Assembly (NCBI GenBank): GCA_036897485.1 | Contig: JAYMTF010001571.1 | Span: forward strand, 1 to 22,485 | DNA: 22,485 nucleotides | Source of the DNA: Pelargonium nanum | Lineage: Eukaryota; Streptophyta; Magnoliopsida; Geraniales; Geraniaceae | Direction: 5' to 3' | Part shown: one piece after another, positions 1 through 9,884 of the stretch | Layout of the letters: every line of letters starts with the position of its first letter | Position numbering within the stretch: the first letter of the stretch is position 1 | Position numbers and translations under genes: made by a program | The notes under the pieces: model-generated | Seen by the model: the letters and a program-made list of their open reading frames with translations, nothing else | Database searches by the model: none | Told to the model about the DNA's origin: nothing

Positions 1-875
1 TATATATATATATTTTTTTTTTTTCACTTTATTCTTCTTCTTTTTCTTCAAGTTAGTTTCTAGAAACAAGAGTGGTTATGACAGCCATGTTGACTTTAAC
101 TTTCAGTATTTATAGTTAACTTTCCATATAATAAATTATTTTAACTTAAGTGAAATAGAACAAGTTGTTTTTTCTGAAATTCATAAACTAAATTTGAAAT
201 CATCATATCAAAGATGAAAATATTAAACTGAGAATTATGTTTTCCCCTAAACTTAAGAAAAATATGAATTATAAAATTATATTATTCTTAAACAGAGTTA
301 ATAACTCAAGTGTAATATTATGATGTAAATTTTATTGTTTCAATTCTTTCATGATTTTATCCAAAAAATTACAAGTTACGTCGAAATGACATAGTGACAT
401 CTTTTTTGTAATTCTATTATATTGAAAGCTCTATAAATAGAGCCAGTGCAACGCTCTGATCACTATTTATCTCATTCATATGACTCAAAAACTTAAATCA
501 TTTGGCACTGATTAGTGATTACATAAATTGCATATAAGTAATGTCACTAATCATAAGTGCATAATAACTTTTTTATATACATCACGCAACTCACATGACA
601 CAAACTAGCTTTTTTTCTTTCTATTTTATATATGTTGCCAAAAAAGAAGAAAAAATATTGTTAAAAGTTTCTTTGTGGTCGGGTGAAATTAAATTTTACG
701 AAGATAAAAGAAACAAATCAGTATATTTCCTCTCACACCTTAAAAAAAAAATTAAAAAAAAACAACTTAAAAAACAACTGAAGTCACAACCAATAAATAT
801 TTCACCACTGAATTGGGGCATGAAAAGTGAAAAGCTACCAGATCTGAGCATGAATGTTGAGTTGTGATTGTGAGA
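1..875. other. 3' flank of the hydrolase gene, no gene seen
   Basis: AT-rich sequence. It begins with a short TA microsatellite and a T run (1-24) and carries an A-rich tract at 741-778. Part of it must be the hydrolase 3' UTR, but I see no canonical minus-strand AATAAA close to the stop. A TATAAATA at 432-439 sits inside a small palindrome (GCTCTAT AA ATAGAGC), and an imperfect hairpin lies at 505-560. The 90-codon ORF at 595-867 is Lys-rich low-complexity translation and is not supported as a gene. Confidence 0.5.
505..560. repeat. Imperfect inverted repeat (hairpin)
   Basis: Left arm GCACTGATTAGTGATTAC pairs with the right arm, whose reverse complement is GCACTTATGATTAGTGACATTAC apart from two short bulges (TAT and CA). 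The loop is about 15 nt of AT-rich sequence. It lies beyond the 3' end of the hydrolase gene. It may be a foldback remnant; no known RNA was recognised. Confidence 0.4.
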
Positions 876-3800
876 TCAGCTCCATGGATCATCCCAGCCT
901 TTGGGACCTTCTCTTTTCACAAAATCAATAATGGCATGAACTGCTTCCTGTGTTCTGTTTGACAGTGAGTGATTCCCATGTTCTATTGCTACTTTCTCAG
1001 CACCCCCCAATGCTCTACATAATCTGCATCACATATTTCACAATTCACATGCATGCATGTTTCATTAATCGACAACGACGACAAGATTCAAATTTCAATC
1101 CATGCAGTGAGGAAGGGAGCTATTGATTGCTTCATTTTACCTATCAACCAATGCTCTCTTATCCACATATTCCGGTACATATTCATCAGCCATGGAAAAT
1201 ATAACCTGCATTGCATAACAAGGTATTGTCATATCCAGGTTGCAAAATATACTCCCTCCCCTCCGTCCCAAAATAAGGTTGCAGTTGGGAACTTGGATTT
1301 GATTTGAAATGTTGTATTTCAAATACAAATATAATGTTTGGAAAACCATAGAATTTCAAATGACAAGGTAAGAGTTGTCATTTGAAATCTCATGTTGTAA
1401 GCATGTTTTCAACCCTATTGGAATTGAGTCAAATCCAATTCCAAAATTTTTAGAATCTAAACATTGGATCTGGCTCAAATCCAGAATGTAGAATGAAATC
1501 CAAGAACAAGGGAGAATAAGTGTCTTTGATATCCAAGTATATTTCCTCTTGTATCCCCATAGAAATCTGTTGTAACAAACTTAAGGGGTACTAACAAACA
1601 TATAGGGATAATATTGGTAATTCATGCACAACTAACTTCTTACAAATGCAAGAGAAACAAGACGCTTATTTTGGGACGAACGGAGTATTTAAACTAGACA
1701 AAATCAAAGTGATTCAAGGACTCATACCCAATTAGCTACTGTTGACTAACATCTACTTTAGATTCATCCACTGATATGAATCATTGAAGGTTAAGGTTCA
1801 AACCATGAATCTAAGACTAAAAAATAAAAAAATTGTACCTGGCAAGGTGTGTTAGACATGTGCCCAAGTAATGTTTTCAGCTGGTCATCACTAAGGTCAG
1901 AACTGAACAAATCGTCTTCTCCCATGTATGCACAGAGAGAGTGATACCTGCGAAATACTTGTTATGTAGAGTTACAATGATAATCACTTAATGTGACACA
2001 GCAAATGTCTGAAATATCGTGATGCCATGAATTGAAGAATAAAAGACCGATGAATTTATATGTGGCAAACAAATCGTGAAATGTCATCTTTCCTATTGAT
2101 ACTCACAGTGAACTCTACATTTTAAACGGCAAGGGATAGTTTTTCAAAAATACCAGTATTCCATCAATTGCTACAAAAATAAATCACAAGTAAAAGTTGC
2201 ATGACCAGAAAATATTACAAACTTTTCCCCAACAAAATGTACAGTAGGTCCCAAAATGAGTCTTGTTTACTAAATTTAAATGTCACAAAATGTGTCCTCT
2301 TTATATTTTAGCGAGTGAATTATGAATGAAATACCCATAATATCCTTTAAAAAGTTAGAGCCACTTGAGTTTGTACTAATGAAGGCACATGTGGGCACAC
2401 AAGGAATTAAAATCAAGCACTAATAAAATGAGTATTAATTTTTGCATAAATATATATCTATACATACACCTTTAATTTGTGTCAAGAATGAGGATGCATA
2501 GGCTACACCTTCATAGAGTTCTTACTAAGTTAAATAGTGAAGATGCATTGATTGTACCTATATGCAGTAATTGGAGCACATGGATCTGCTTCCCTTGGCA
2601 TAATTTCTGATCCACGGCCTTCTTTTATCATGGTTGAAGCCAAGTCAATCAGAGCGGCTGTTTCAGGAAGTGTTGCTCTGTATTCTCGATCACTGACTGG
2701 AGCCTGGACATTTGAAAGGGCACTAAGATTAGTGCTGCAGGTCAATTTGCAACATGTTGGCAAAAGAAAAAATAGCAAATTTCACGGGTCAATGAGCTAA
2801 TATAGAAATAGGAATGACCTGAATCATGTATGAATAGAAGTTATTTGAACAGACTACATGAACCCTTACAGTTAGCAAATACATCAGAACTAATCTAAGA
2901 GAAAATCATACTATAGGTGAGAACAATCTTCCACTATAACTTAAAAACTAAGTTGTGTGCTTTTTTGTGGTGAACGTGCACACATGCTGCTTGACAAGAA
3001 AAGAAGGCAGCAGCCGAGTTGTGCAAACGATCGTTCCAAAAGAATGCCAAGCCTTTTTGTTTGTAAATATTTTCATGGCTGCATAAGATAGTAATCTTTT
3101 AGGTCTATTTAAAGGCTAAAAGAATATACTCCCTCCGCCCTAAAATGAGTGTCTAGTTTCTCTAAGAAAATTGTACCAAAATAACTTTCCTCTTTCCTTT
3201 TCATGAAGGTTGTTATGCATGAATTACTAGTAATATCTCTACAATAAGTTAGTTAGAACCCCTTGAGTTTGTTACATCAAATGCACATGGGAGTATATGG
3301 GTTCAAAACTCACTCATCCTTAAAAAAATTCTCCCAAGAAGTAAAACAGGACACTAATTTTGGAATGGGGGAGTAATATTCACTCTCCTATAAATATAAT
3401 TCAAGGTCTTAAGCAAGCCCACAAATGTTCAGAGGTCTTGCCTGCCAAAAAGTTGGCAGCAAGGAAGTGCTCAGTTACTAAGATTACACTGACTGAAGCT
3501 CCATTTACTTCAGAAAAGATACATACAATTGAGTAATTTTCCAGCAACAATGATCTATCACTTGCTCTTTAGTGTCTGTCATGCAAAATATTTATACATT
3601 CTCCTAACTCTAATTGGAAGAAATGGTTGCATGGTGACCTGAAACCTGTTGAAGATGTAGTTCTAATTTGATTAGAATCATCTTGTTAGAATTAGATTAT
3701 AACAAATTACACATATAACTAGAATCAGAATCGGATTAGATTCAGACTTATTATTGTTTATCAAATAATAACAGGACGTTATTGTAGCCTGTAAATACAT

Positions 3801-6800
3801 TGTACAAATCATTTGATAATTACCAGTTAAAAATCATCAAGAAAATGAATTTCTCAAATTTCACACAGTATCAAAGCCTCTTTAGTCACTTGAAAATTCT
3901 CTATTTCAAATGCCAACCTTAGCCTTTCCTACACAAGCAAAAGTTCACGCTTTCATGCACAGAGGAGCATCTTATAAACTAGCTAACATTAGCATCTTCT
4001 TTTTCTTTAGCATTTCTTTTTTATTGCTGATATTTATCTCAACCTTTTCTTCTTATGTAGCTTTCGTACTAGCAATGAATCTGTGATGCAGGCCAAAATA
4101 CTTGGGCTTATTATAATGTCAATTGTGTGCAATCCATGAATGTTTGGTTTAGTCCATATCCTAAGCCTAACTAATTTATATTCGCTTCCCTTGTAATTGC
4201 TCTATATATAATAGAAGGAAGCATATTCCTTCATGCCAGAGATTTTTTATGACGTTTAAAGGATGTAGGTGGAGATTAATAATATTCAGCAAGCAATCAC
4301 TGATCAAACTAGTGAGTTGAAGAATTGAAAAAACAATATGGGTAGCAATGCTTCAGCAAGGGTTCGCTTATTTAAGAAGAAGGAGAACAAGAACGAGAAG
4401 AGGAAGGAGAAGCAGAGGGACTATCAAGTTCAGGATAGAGACTAAATTACACATACATGGATTGGACACAATTGGCATAATGAAAGACCCAAGTATTTTT
4501 GGCCTGCATCAATCTGAACTTTCAAGTTCAGGTTTTGGATGGGGAAGAGTTCTAGGTGGTGATAGTGATGTAAGATTTTGGTAGTTTCCTTCTATGCTAT
4601 TTCCTTTTTTATTTGATAGCACCTCTCTGGCAACCTCAACAATATCTCTGGCAAAGATCCAAATAACATTCTAGTGATACCACCGTGGTCGTCGACACTA
4701 CTCGAACTCGTCTTCTCTCGATCTTAAATGCACGAGCAACCACAATGACTGGCGGCCTCCTTGCCAATCTCGCATATGAGCATTATCTCTCACCAATGGC
4801 ACCATTATGGCCAGATGACACCGAGGACTCCGACCACCAAGTCTCACAGCCATCTATTACTGAAATCACATTTGATTATAGCTAACAACTACTGGAAATT
4901 TTCAAAATATATACAAGCTCTCACATTGATATGATTCATATACTCTAGCTTGAGAGGGAGTGTTGAAGTTGAAGATGAAGTTTTAATTAGAATTATCTAA
5001 TTAATTATATTATAACAAACTATAGATATGGTTATAATTAGATTAGTATAAGATCTAAATTTATTGTTAAGGAATAGAAATAGGACTTCATTGTAACCTA
5101 TAAATACATTATAAAGTTCAATTGATATATATCAATCAAGATATCAATAGAGAATATAAAGATCAACCAAGGAGAAAATTCTCAAACTTCAACAATCATT
5201 GATGGTAAAGTCAACAGTGGAGTGGCCAGTGAATACAATTACGCTACAATCAGCAAAAGGTGGGCGATGAGCGATGACCAATTATTTATAATAGCCGTGA
5301 GTAGTGCATGCCAACTATTAAATGATAGATGCCATTGAGTTCAATGAGAAAAGAAAAGAAAAAAACTAGTACTAAAAACAGAAAGCAATTCTCTAATAAA
5401 TTGTTTTGATTATTGTGCCATCGGATGTTCCTTAAATTCCTCAACCTTTACGTATTTGTGCACTCCCACAAGGGATGACAATTCAAGGATCATAATTAGG
5501 TCATCTCATTTTACGAAAATATTTCTTAAGTTACATGAGATGAATCCATTATTATACTCTGAGATTTCCCTAATATGATGGTGATAGAACCAATAATAAC
5601 CAAACATGAAAACGAATGTTAGGTTTTAATATTTTGGGTTACCATATCCCAGTAAAAAAAATTAATTGCAAGATATGTCTTATCATTAATCTCAAGTTAT
5701 ATATTAACACGTGACAATTCCAAAATAAATTCAATCTAGATTAGAACAGTAAGCCTTAGTTGGATATCTTAAAAGCTATTAATTAGATATGTTAGGTTTC
5801 AGTTTCATAATTTTATATTTATATATGGCATATATTGTCGCATAAAACTAACTAAAAGGAGGCGGAACAAATAACTTGGACTGAATATGTCAATACCTGC
5901 AAAATGGCACCACGGACTGCTCGGGAGCAAGCAGCATTTGTTCGCATGTAATGAACAATATCCTAGCAACATACACAAACAAGTGAGAAGGTAAAAATTT
6001 ACCTCCAAAGTTTCTGATGATGACCAACTCTAACACGACTAGCACTGACCTGACAACCAGTACTGTGACCAAGCAGTACCACACCCTCAGAATCTTCTTT
6101 GTTGATTAAATAACTTATCAGCTGATCAAGTTCCACGGCATCCTTCAACATACATGGTGCAACAATATCTATAATGTGCTTTATAGTACATTAAATCTTG
6201 ACAGTATGTAATGGACATCACAGATCAATACTACATAAATCAGGATGGGTTATAACAGTATTTGCAGGAAATATTATCCAACAGTATCCCGTAATGCAGG
6301 ACTAGAGCCTCTCTAATATCTAGTTAAAACATAGCAGCTCAACTGTTTTGCAGGAAGTAATGAAAAACCATAAGATGATCAAAACACATGGAAAAAGCAA
6401 GGCGGTGAAACATGAAAACATTAGATATTAATTGGACAGAAAGATAGTTACTTGTTTCAAACTGGAGATGCCATATCCAGAATATGAAGATGACAGTAGT
6501 GGTTGAACAAGTGACCATTTTTCATTCTCCAAGGCAATTGCCAGAGGCTCTAAGTATCTACAACCACAGAAGAGAACGTCAAGAATCACATTGAGTTTCT
6601 TAAAGAGTGTTAAAAGTCAATAAGTTAAAAAATAACAAGAGAAGGTTGTCAGGAACCACCATTAATTTACAAATTAAACGGCTTCAATTCAACATTGAAA
6701 TAAAAGGCAACATACAACTCAAATGGAGATTCTTATATTGAGCATTTAAAACCAATTCCACAAACTACTTACTCAGTTGCCATCAAACCATCAGTCAATC

Positions 6801-8332
6801 CACCAATAAATATGACTTGCTGTCTATAATCACCTGTTCTAAATGCAACCTGCAAAAGTAACAAAACCATTATAGAGAAACGATGTCAACTGCTCATTCC
6901 AACAGCAGACATTGATCATCAACTACAATTATATATGGTGAAAAAAAATTCCAGATGTCAAGAGAAATGACTCTTGTAGGTTCCAAGTAAAACAATTTTC
7001 TGCGGGTCAAAATAAGTTCCCCGAAACAATGTGTGTGCACAAGCTTTTGAATTCAGGGCTACACATTTTGGCCAGTTTGAAATATCGGATTTCATTCTCA
7101 TCAACATTCTGACTACAAGGACCAACATTTGTAGCCTTGAAGGTTACTGTTAGAATATTTGATTTGTTAGTTTAGATATACTTGGTTTGCTGTAGTTTAG
7201 GGATTGATAGAGATCCCTATGATCTTGATTGATTTTCTTGTACTATAAATTGGGCTTTCAGCCATTATTAATAGATGAATTAATCTCTCTCAATTTCACA
7301 GTTACATTCAAAATATATATACCTAGAAGAGCAGGTGCTCCACATATAGTACTTGAAAGCACCCTTGGGTAAGAGAACAACTTGAGAATAATAAGCAACT
7401 AGGTTTTTGCTTGTTCACACTTAGAGAGGGATTGTTTGAAATAACTCTAACAGCAATGCTCTCTCAAAAGTCAACGGCAATACCTAAACCTACCCACTTA
7501 CAAAACTGAAAACCCCCTTTTATCCTTCTTCACGCACTTCCAAGCCTAAACCACATTTCCCTCTCCCAGAATGCTACACAAACAACAGTCTTCAAGCTTT
7601 TTCTAGCCTAACATAACTGCCTGGTACTGATGCAAACATGTTTTTTCGAAAAGACGACATTGAATAACCTAAAAGAATTCACCTCCTTTTGCATTTCGAG
7701 GACAAATTTACTATCCAAAATGTTTGCATTCACTAAAAAATTACATATAAGTGAAGCATTCTGAACAAATCTTCATATTGTAAGTTCTAAGCCTATGGAG
7801 CTAATCAACCAAATTCAGATCAGCAAAGTATAAACTGTGATGCACATTGCATTTTTCAACATACACTATCAATCAACACTAAAAGAACCTAAAACCACAC
7901 AAATTCAAAGATAAATCAGAAAACTCAGTAACCCTACCACTCAATCATAGTGAAAGCAAAAACAAATCTCCAAAATTATTGTGATGCACATTGCATCTTT
8001 CAATATACACTGTCAATCAACACTAAAAGAACCTAAAATCACTGGAATTCAAAGACAAATCAGAAAATCCAGTTACTCTATCACTCAATCAAAACGAAAG
8101 CAAAAACAAATCTCCAAAATTGACAGACCTGAACAGGCTTGGGGCCGTACTTGAAGAGAACACCCCGGAAATGGTTCTTCTTAATGACAGGACCTTTATC
8201 GCCGCCGCCAAGGCCGGAAGAGCTGGTGGCCACTTTGACGGCGGCGGGCTTATCGGAGCGGCCGCCAACAATGCCGGAGAACCAGGAGGTGGGGGACGAG
8301 ACAGAAGATGAAGAAGTAGAGGAGGGTTTCAT
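876..8332 (-). CDS. DUF1749 (UPF0613) alpha/beta-hydrolase, nine exons, 337 aa
   Basis: Coding exons, 5' to 3' on the minus strand: 8332-8129, 6849-6773, 6557-6452, 6142-6050, 5962-5897, 2703-2558, 1947-1839, 1205-1141, 1023-876. All introns are GT-AG and every phase closes to one 337-codon frame ending in TGA at 878-876. The product matches what I remember of plant DUF1749 proteins along its length. The nucleophile elbow GHSTG puts the catalytic Ser near residue 156. The likely acid is Asp273 in SMADEYVP and the likely base His307 in HGNHSLSN, giving a plausible Ser-Asp-His triad. The C-terminus is PKGWDDPWS. Residues 1-50 are Ser/Gly-rich and low complexity. No confident signal peptide or membrane segment is visible, so a soluble enzyme is inferred. 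The plant substrate is unknown to me; the fungal member SidJ hydrolyses a siderophore ester. The start is the first ATG in this frame, and no in-frame ATG was found just upstream. Confidence 0.95.
1252..1685. mobile_element. Stowaway-type MITE in hydrolase intron 7, with a probable nested insert
   Basis: The ends are CTCCCTCCCCTCCGTCCC and, as reverse complement of the right end, CTCCGTTCGTCCCAAAAT, flanked by TA (1250-1251, 1686-1687). The left repeat carries an extra CCCCT-like duplication. At 434 bp it is long for a Stowaway. The interior 1292-1504 has its own inverted ends (CTTGGATTT and AAATCCAAG) around a strong central palindrome, suggesting a second MITE inserted inside. The left end lies about 45 bp from the 3' splice site before exon 8. 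Confidence 0.72.
1292..1504. mobile_element. Putative MITE nested in the Stowaway element
   Basis: The segment has inverted ends CTTGGATTTGATT and, on the other strand, CTTGGATTTCATT. Its middle is a perfect inverted repeat, ATTTCAAATGACA then TGTCATTTGAAAT, separated by about ten bases near 1352-1388. I see no clean target-site duplication, so the limits are uncertain and the family is not assigned. Confidence 0.45.
2245..2440. repeat. Degraded relative of the 3129-3373 MITE
   Basis: The stretch shares ordered blocks with the Stowaway element at 3129-3373: a CCCAAAATGAGT-like start, AGTTAGAGCCACTTGAGTTTGT (AGTTAGAACCCCTTGAGTTTGT in the other) and then GCACATG. The terminal repeats are no longer recognisable, so this is an older, eroded copy. 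It lies in intron 6 of the hydrolase gene. Confidence 0.5.
3129..3373. mobile_element. Stowaway-type MITE in hydrolase intron 5
   Basis: The element is bounded by TA dinucleotides (3127-3128 and 3374-3375). The left end CTCCCTCCGCCCTAAAAT is an imperfect inverted copy of the right end, whose reverse complement begins CTCCCCCATTCCAAAAT. Both repeats continue into AGTGTC inside. These ends and the TA target are the signature of Tc1/mariner-related Stowaway MITEs. It has no coding capacity. Confidence 0.8.
3647..5194 (+). mobile_element. Non-autonomous LTR retrotransposon in hydrolase intron 5
   Basis: The left LTR spans about 3647-3865 (TGTTGAAG to TTCACA) and the right LTR 4961-5194 (TGTTGAAG to TTCAACA). 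The left LTR is followed at once by CAGTATCAAAGCC, a slightly degenerate copy of the initiator-tRNA-Met primer-binding site TGGTATCAGAGC. The right LTR is preceded by a purine-rich tract CTTGAGAGGGAG, a polypurine tract typical of plant Copia elements. The roughly 1.1-kb interior has no gag or pol reading frame, only short unrelated ORFs, so the element is non-autonomous. The LTRs are clearly diverged in sequence and length (219 and 234 bp), and the flanks (AAACC and ATCAT) show no target-site duplication, which implies age or recombination between elements. It lies opposite in orientation to the host gene. Confidence 0.8.
7148..7300. mobile_element. Small solo LTR (153 bp) with 5-bp target-site duplication
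   Basis: The segment starts TGTTAGAATATT and ends CAATTTCACA, the TG...CA ends expected of an LTR. It is flanked directly by GTTAC on both sides (7143-7147 and 7301-7305). A TATA-like CTATAAATT lies near 7245, followed by T/C-rich sequence, as in a small LTR promoter. No internal region or second LTR is present, so this is best read as a solo LTR left by LTR-LTR recombination. Its size suggests a TRIM-like or small Copia-type parent. It sits in intron 1 of the hydrolase gene. Confidence 0.75.
7836..8121. repeat. Two-copy tandem duplication (144-bp unit) in hydrolase intron 1
   Basis: Copy 1 is 7836-7979 and copy 2 is 7980-8121; both begin TGTGATGCACATTGCAT and end CAAATCTCCAAAATT. Aligned by eye without gaps they differ at about 16 of 142 positions. 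The exon-proximal copy ends seven bases from the GT donor at 8128-8127, so the duplication covers the start of the intron but not the donor itself. No coding potential is visible. Confidence 0.9.
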
Positions 8333-8340
8333 CTTCAGGT

Positions 8341-8364
8341 TCAGTGAATCGTATCCGAAGACAT
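8341..8364 (-). promoter_or_regulatory. Short upstream ORF in the hydrolase 5' leader
   Basis: An ATG at 8364-8362, out of frame with the main start, opens a seven-codon ORF (MSSDTIH) closed by TGA at 8343-8341, eight bases before the main ATG at 8332. The uATG context, ACCATGT, is fair. If the transcript starts upstream of 8364, ribosomes would meet this ATG first and reach the main start by leaky scanning or reinitiation. The transcription start is not known, so the effect is inferred. Confidence 0.4.
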
Positions 8365-9762
8365 GGTCTCGGGGTTTACGCGAATTGAGGGTTTGGTTTG
8401 AGATCAGAGGAAGAAGAGCTGCAAGAATGGTTTTCTTGTAGCCTTCAACGAGGAAGGTCCTAGGCGTTGCTGATGTTATTTCTATGACTCATACACCCAC
8501 GCGCATCTCTTGCGCTTCTGTATGTTTACCCATTTTATTGTACTTAAAGTTACAAGAGTAAAAACAAAGAAAAATGTTCTAAATAGTCCTTGAACTATCT
8601 AGTTCGGGCCATTTTTGTTTCTGAACTATCAAAAGATAGGCGAAAGAGTCGTTATATTCCAAACGTTTCCTATAAGCCTTTTGAAGCTCTGTGAACCTAT
8701 GTGTGGACCCTCCAAACTACGTGAATGTACGCTTAGACTCTATAGGCTCTCTGAAATATTACGGTACCCTTCTAACACCTCATGAACCTCTTCATAGGGT
8801 TCCGATGTTACGCAAGCATATTTGATGATCTCTTCATTGCTTGGTGAACTTCCACTTGGACATTCAAATCTAGCCCAAAGTTACACATATGGCTTTCAAA
8901 TCTAATAGACCAACACATGGAAACGTAAGGCTTATAGGGGCGCCTTAAGACCGTGCTACACGGTGAATCAAGCCAAGCCCTTGGACGTCATATCACCAAA
9001 TCGTCGACATGTTTAGGTCCCCAAAATTATTATAGATAAGGTATGCTTAATTACCAACCTCATAGACTCTCGTGCTATGCCTTGTGGGTTGGTACGCGTG
9101 AAGGCTCTAGCTATGGTACGCCTCGGAGCAACCTCTTGGATTTGGTCTTTCGAAGACCTTTAAGGCCCTACCACCTTAAAGGTTCTGAGATGGAGACATC
9201 ATCATGCGATGTACAAAATCATCATTTGAGCTCATGATATCGTCACAACGTTGATGTGTCAACATCAAACCTCATTTCTCATTCTCAACTACTAATCAAA
9301 GTGTAACACCTCGCCTCTTCCATCTTAATTTTGTATGTATTAATACCCCTCTATTTATGATGGATTCCACAACTTTCCCCCTACATCTTAATTTTGTAAA
9401 TTTTAAAGTGTGTTATCTCGTCGTGTACGTATTTTTATCAATTGTTCAAAGAATAGGTCAATTCAAAAATATTTCAAGTGTGAAAACCCAACAAAAATAT
9501 TCCTACAACAACATGACTTTTACGACAATGCATGCCTTGTGTTTTGTAACTATCCTTTCGAAAATTCGATAGACCCATCTTAGTTTGTTGTTTCTTTCAA
9601 TACATCCATTTAAAGGTAAAAAAATTGATACCGAAAACAGTTTCATTAATTTTCTCATTTAAAAATCATATAGTATACGTCTCGTGTAGAGTGTGAGTAA
9701 TTAACGAACCGGAAAGGTTGATCCACGTCATTAAAGACCCACACAGAAACCGTTAATTCGAC
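8365..9762. other. Divergent intergenic region between hydrolase and membrane-protein genes
   Basis: The two genes point away from each other with starts about 1.55 kb apart. The part next to the hydrolase (8365-8560) should hold its 5' leader and promoter; in the gene's orientation it contains a CT-rich leader-like tract near 8400-8425. From about 8570 to 9560 the sequence differs in composition and has repeat-like traits, such as the repeated CTGAACTATC/TTGAACTATC near 8590-8635 and the block CATCTTAATTTTGTA found twice (near 9320 and 9384). No complete element or gene could be delimited. Confidence 0.5.
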
Positions 9763-9789
9763 GACACGTGTCATACCTTCCACGTGTCT
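9763..9789 (+). promoter_or_regulatory. Paired G-box/ABRE-like motifs upstream of the membrane-protein gene
   Basis: A perfect palindrome GACACGTGTC lies at 9763-9772 and CCACGTGTCT at 9780-9789, both with the CACGTG core. A related TCCACGTCA lies at 9721-9729. They sit about 95-165 bp before the start codon and are followed by a CT-rich tract (9800-9820) typical of plant 5' leaders. CACGTG is the known binding core of plant bZIP and bHLH factors, so light or ABA response is possible but only inferred. Confidence 0.55.
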
Positions 9790-9884
9790 GAGCAGTTTCA
9801 TTTCTTTTTCTTCTTCTTCACTGCACCAAATCAATCAAAGCTCCAGACCGAGTATCTTCAGTTCCAGCTCCAGCCATTGCGACG

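Larger units (their letters stand above)
2704..5896 (-). other. Hydrolase intron 5 (3.2 kb, transposon-expanded)
   Basis: This intron lies between exon 5 (ends ...GAILQ) and exon 6 (starts APVSDREY). It has GT at 5896-5895 and AG at 2705-2704. About 1.8 kb is explained by the LTR element and the Stowaway MITE. The rest (2704-3126, 3376-3646, 5195-5896) is AT-rich with no gene or other structure I can identify. The hydrolase's other introns range from 87 to about 1280 bp. Confidence 0.85.

Noticed and set aside
595..867. 90-codon plus-strand ORF with a Lys-rich middle
   Set aside because: It comes from A-rich low-complexity DNA in the hydrolase 3' flank and shows no family resemblance.
2552..2800. 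82-codon plus-strand ORF
   Set aside because: It is antisense to hydrolase exon 6, which carries the conserved APVSDREY and PREADPCAPITAY motifs on the minus strand.
4348..4584. Arg-rich 78-codon ORF inside the LTR element
   Set aside because: A GAA/GAG-rich stretch read in an arginine frame; no gag zinc knuckle or other retroelement motif.
8139..8441. 100-codon plus-strand ORF
   Set aside because: It is the antisense of hydrolase exon 1 and its GC-rich leader; the minus-strand frame is the one that continues through conserved exons.
9043..9237. 64-codon ORF in the divergent intergenic region
   Set aside because: No recognised protein motif; the surrounding DNA looks repeat-derived.
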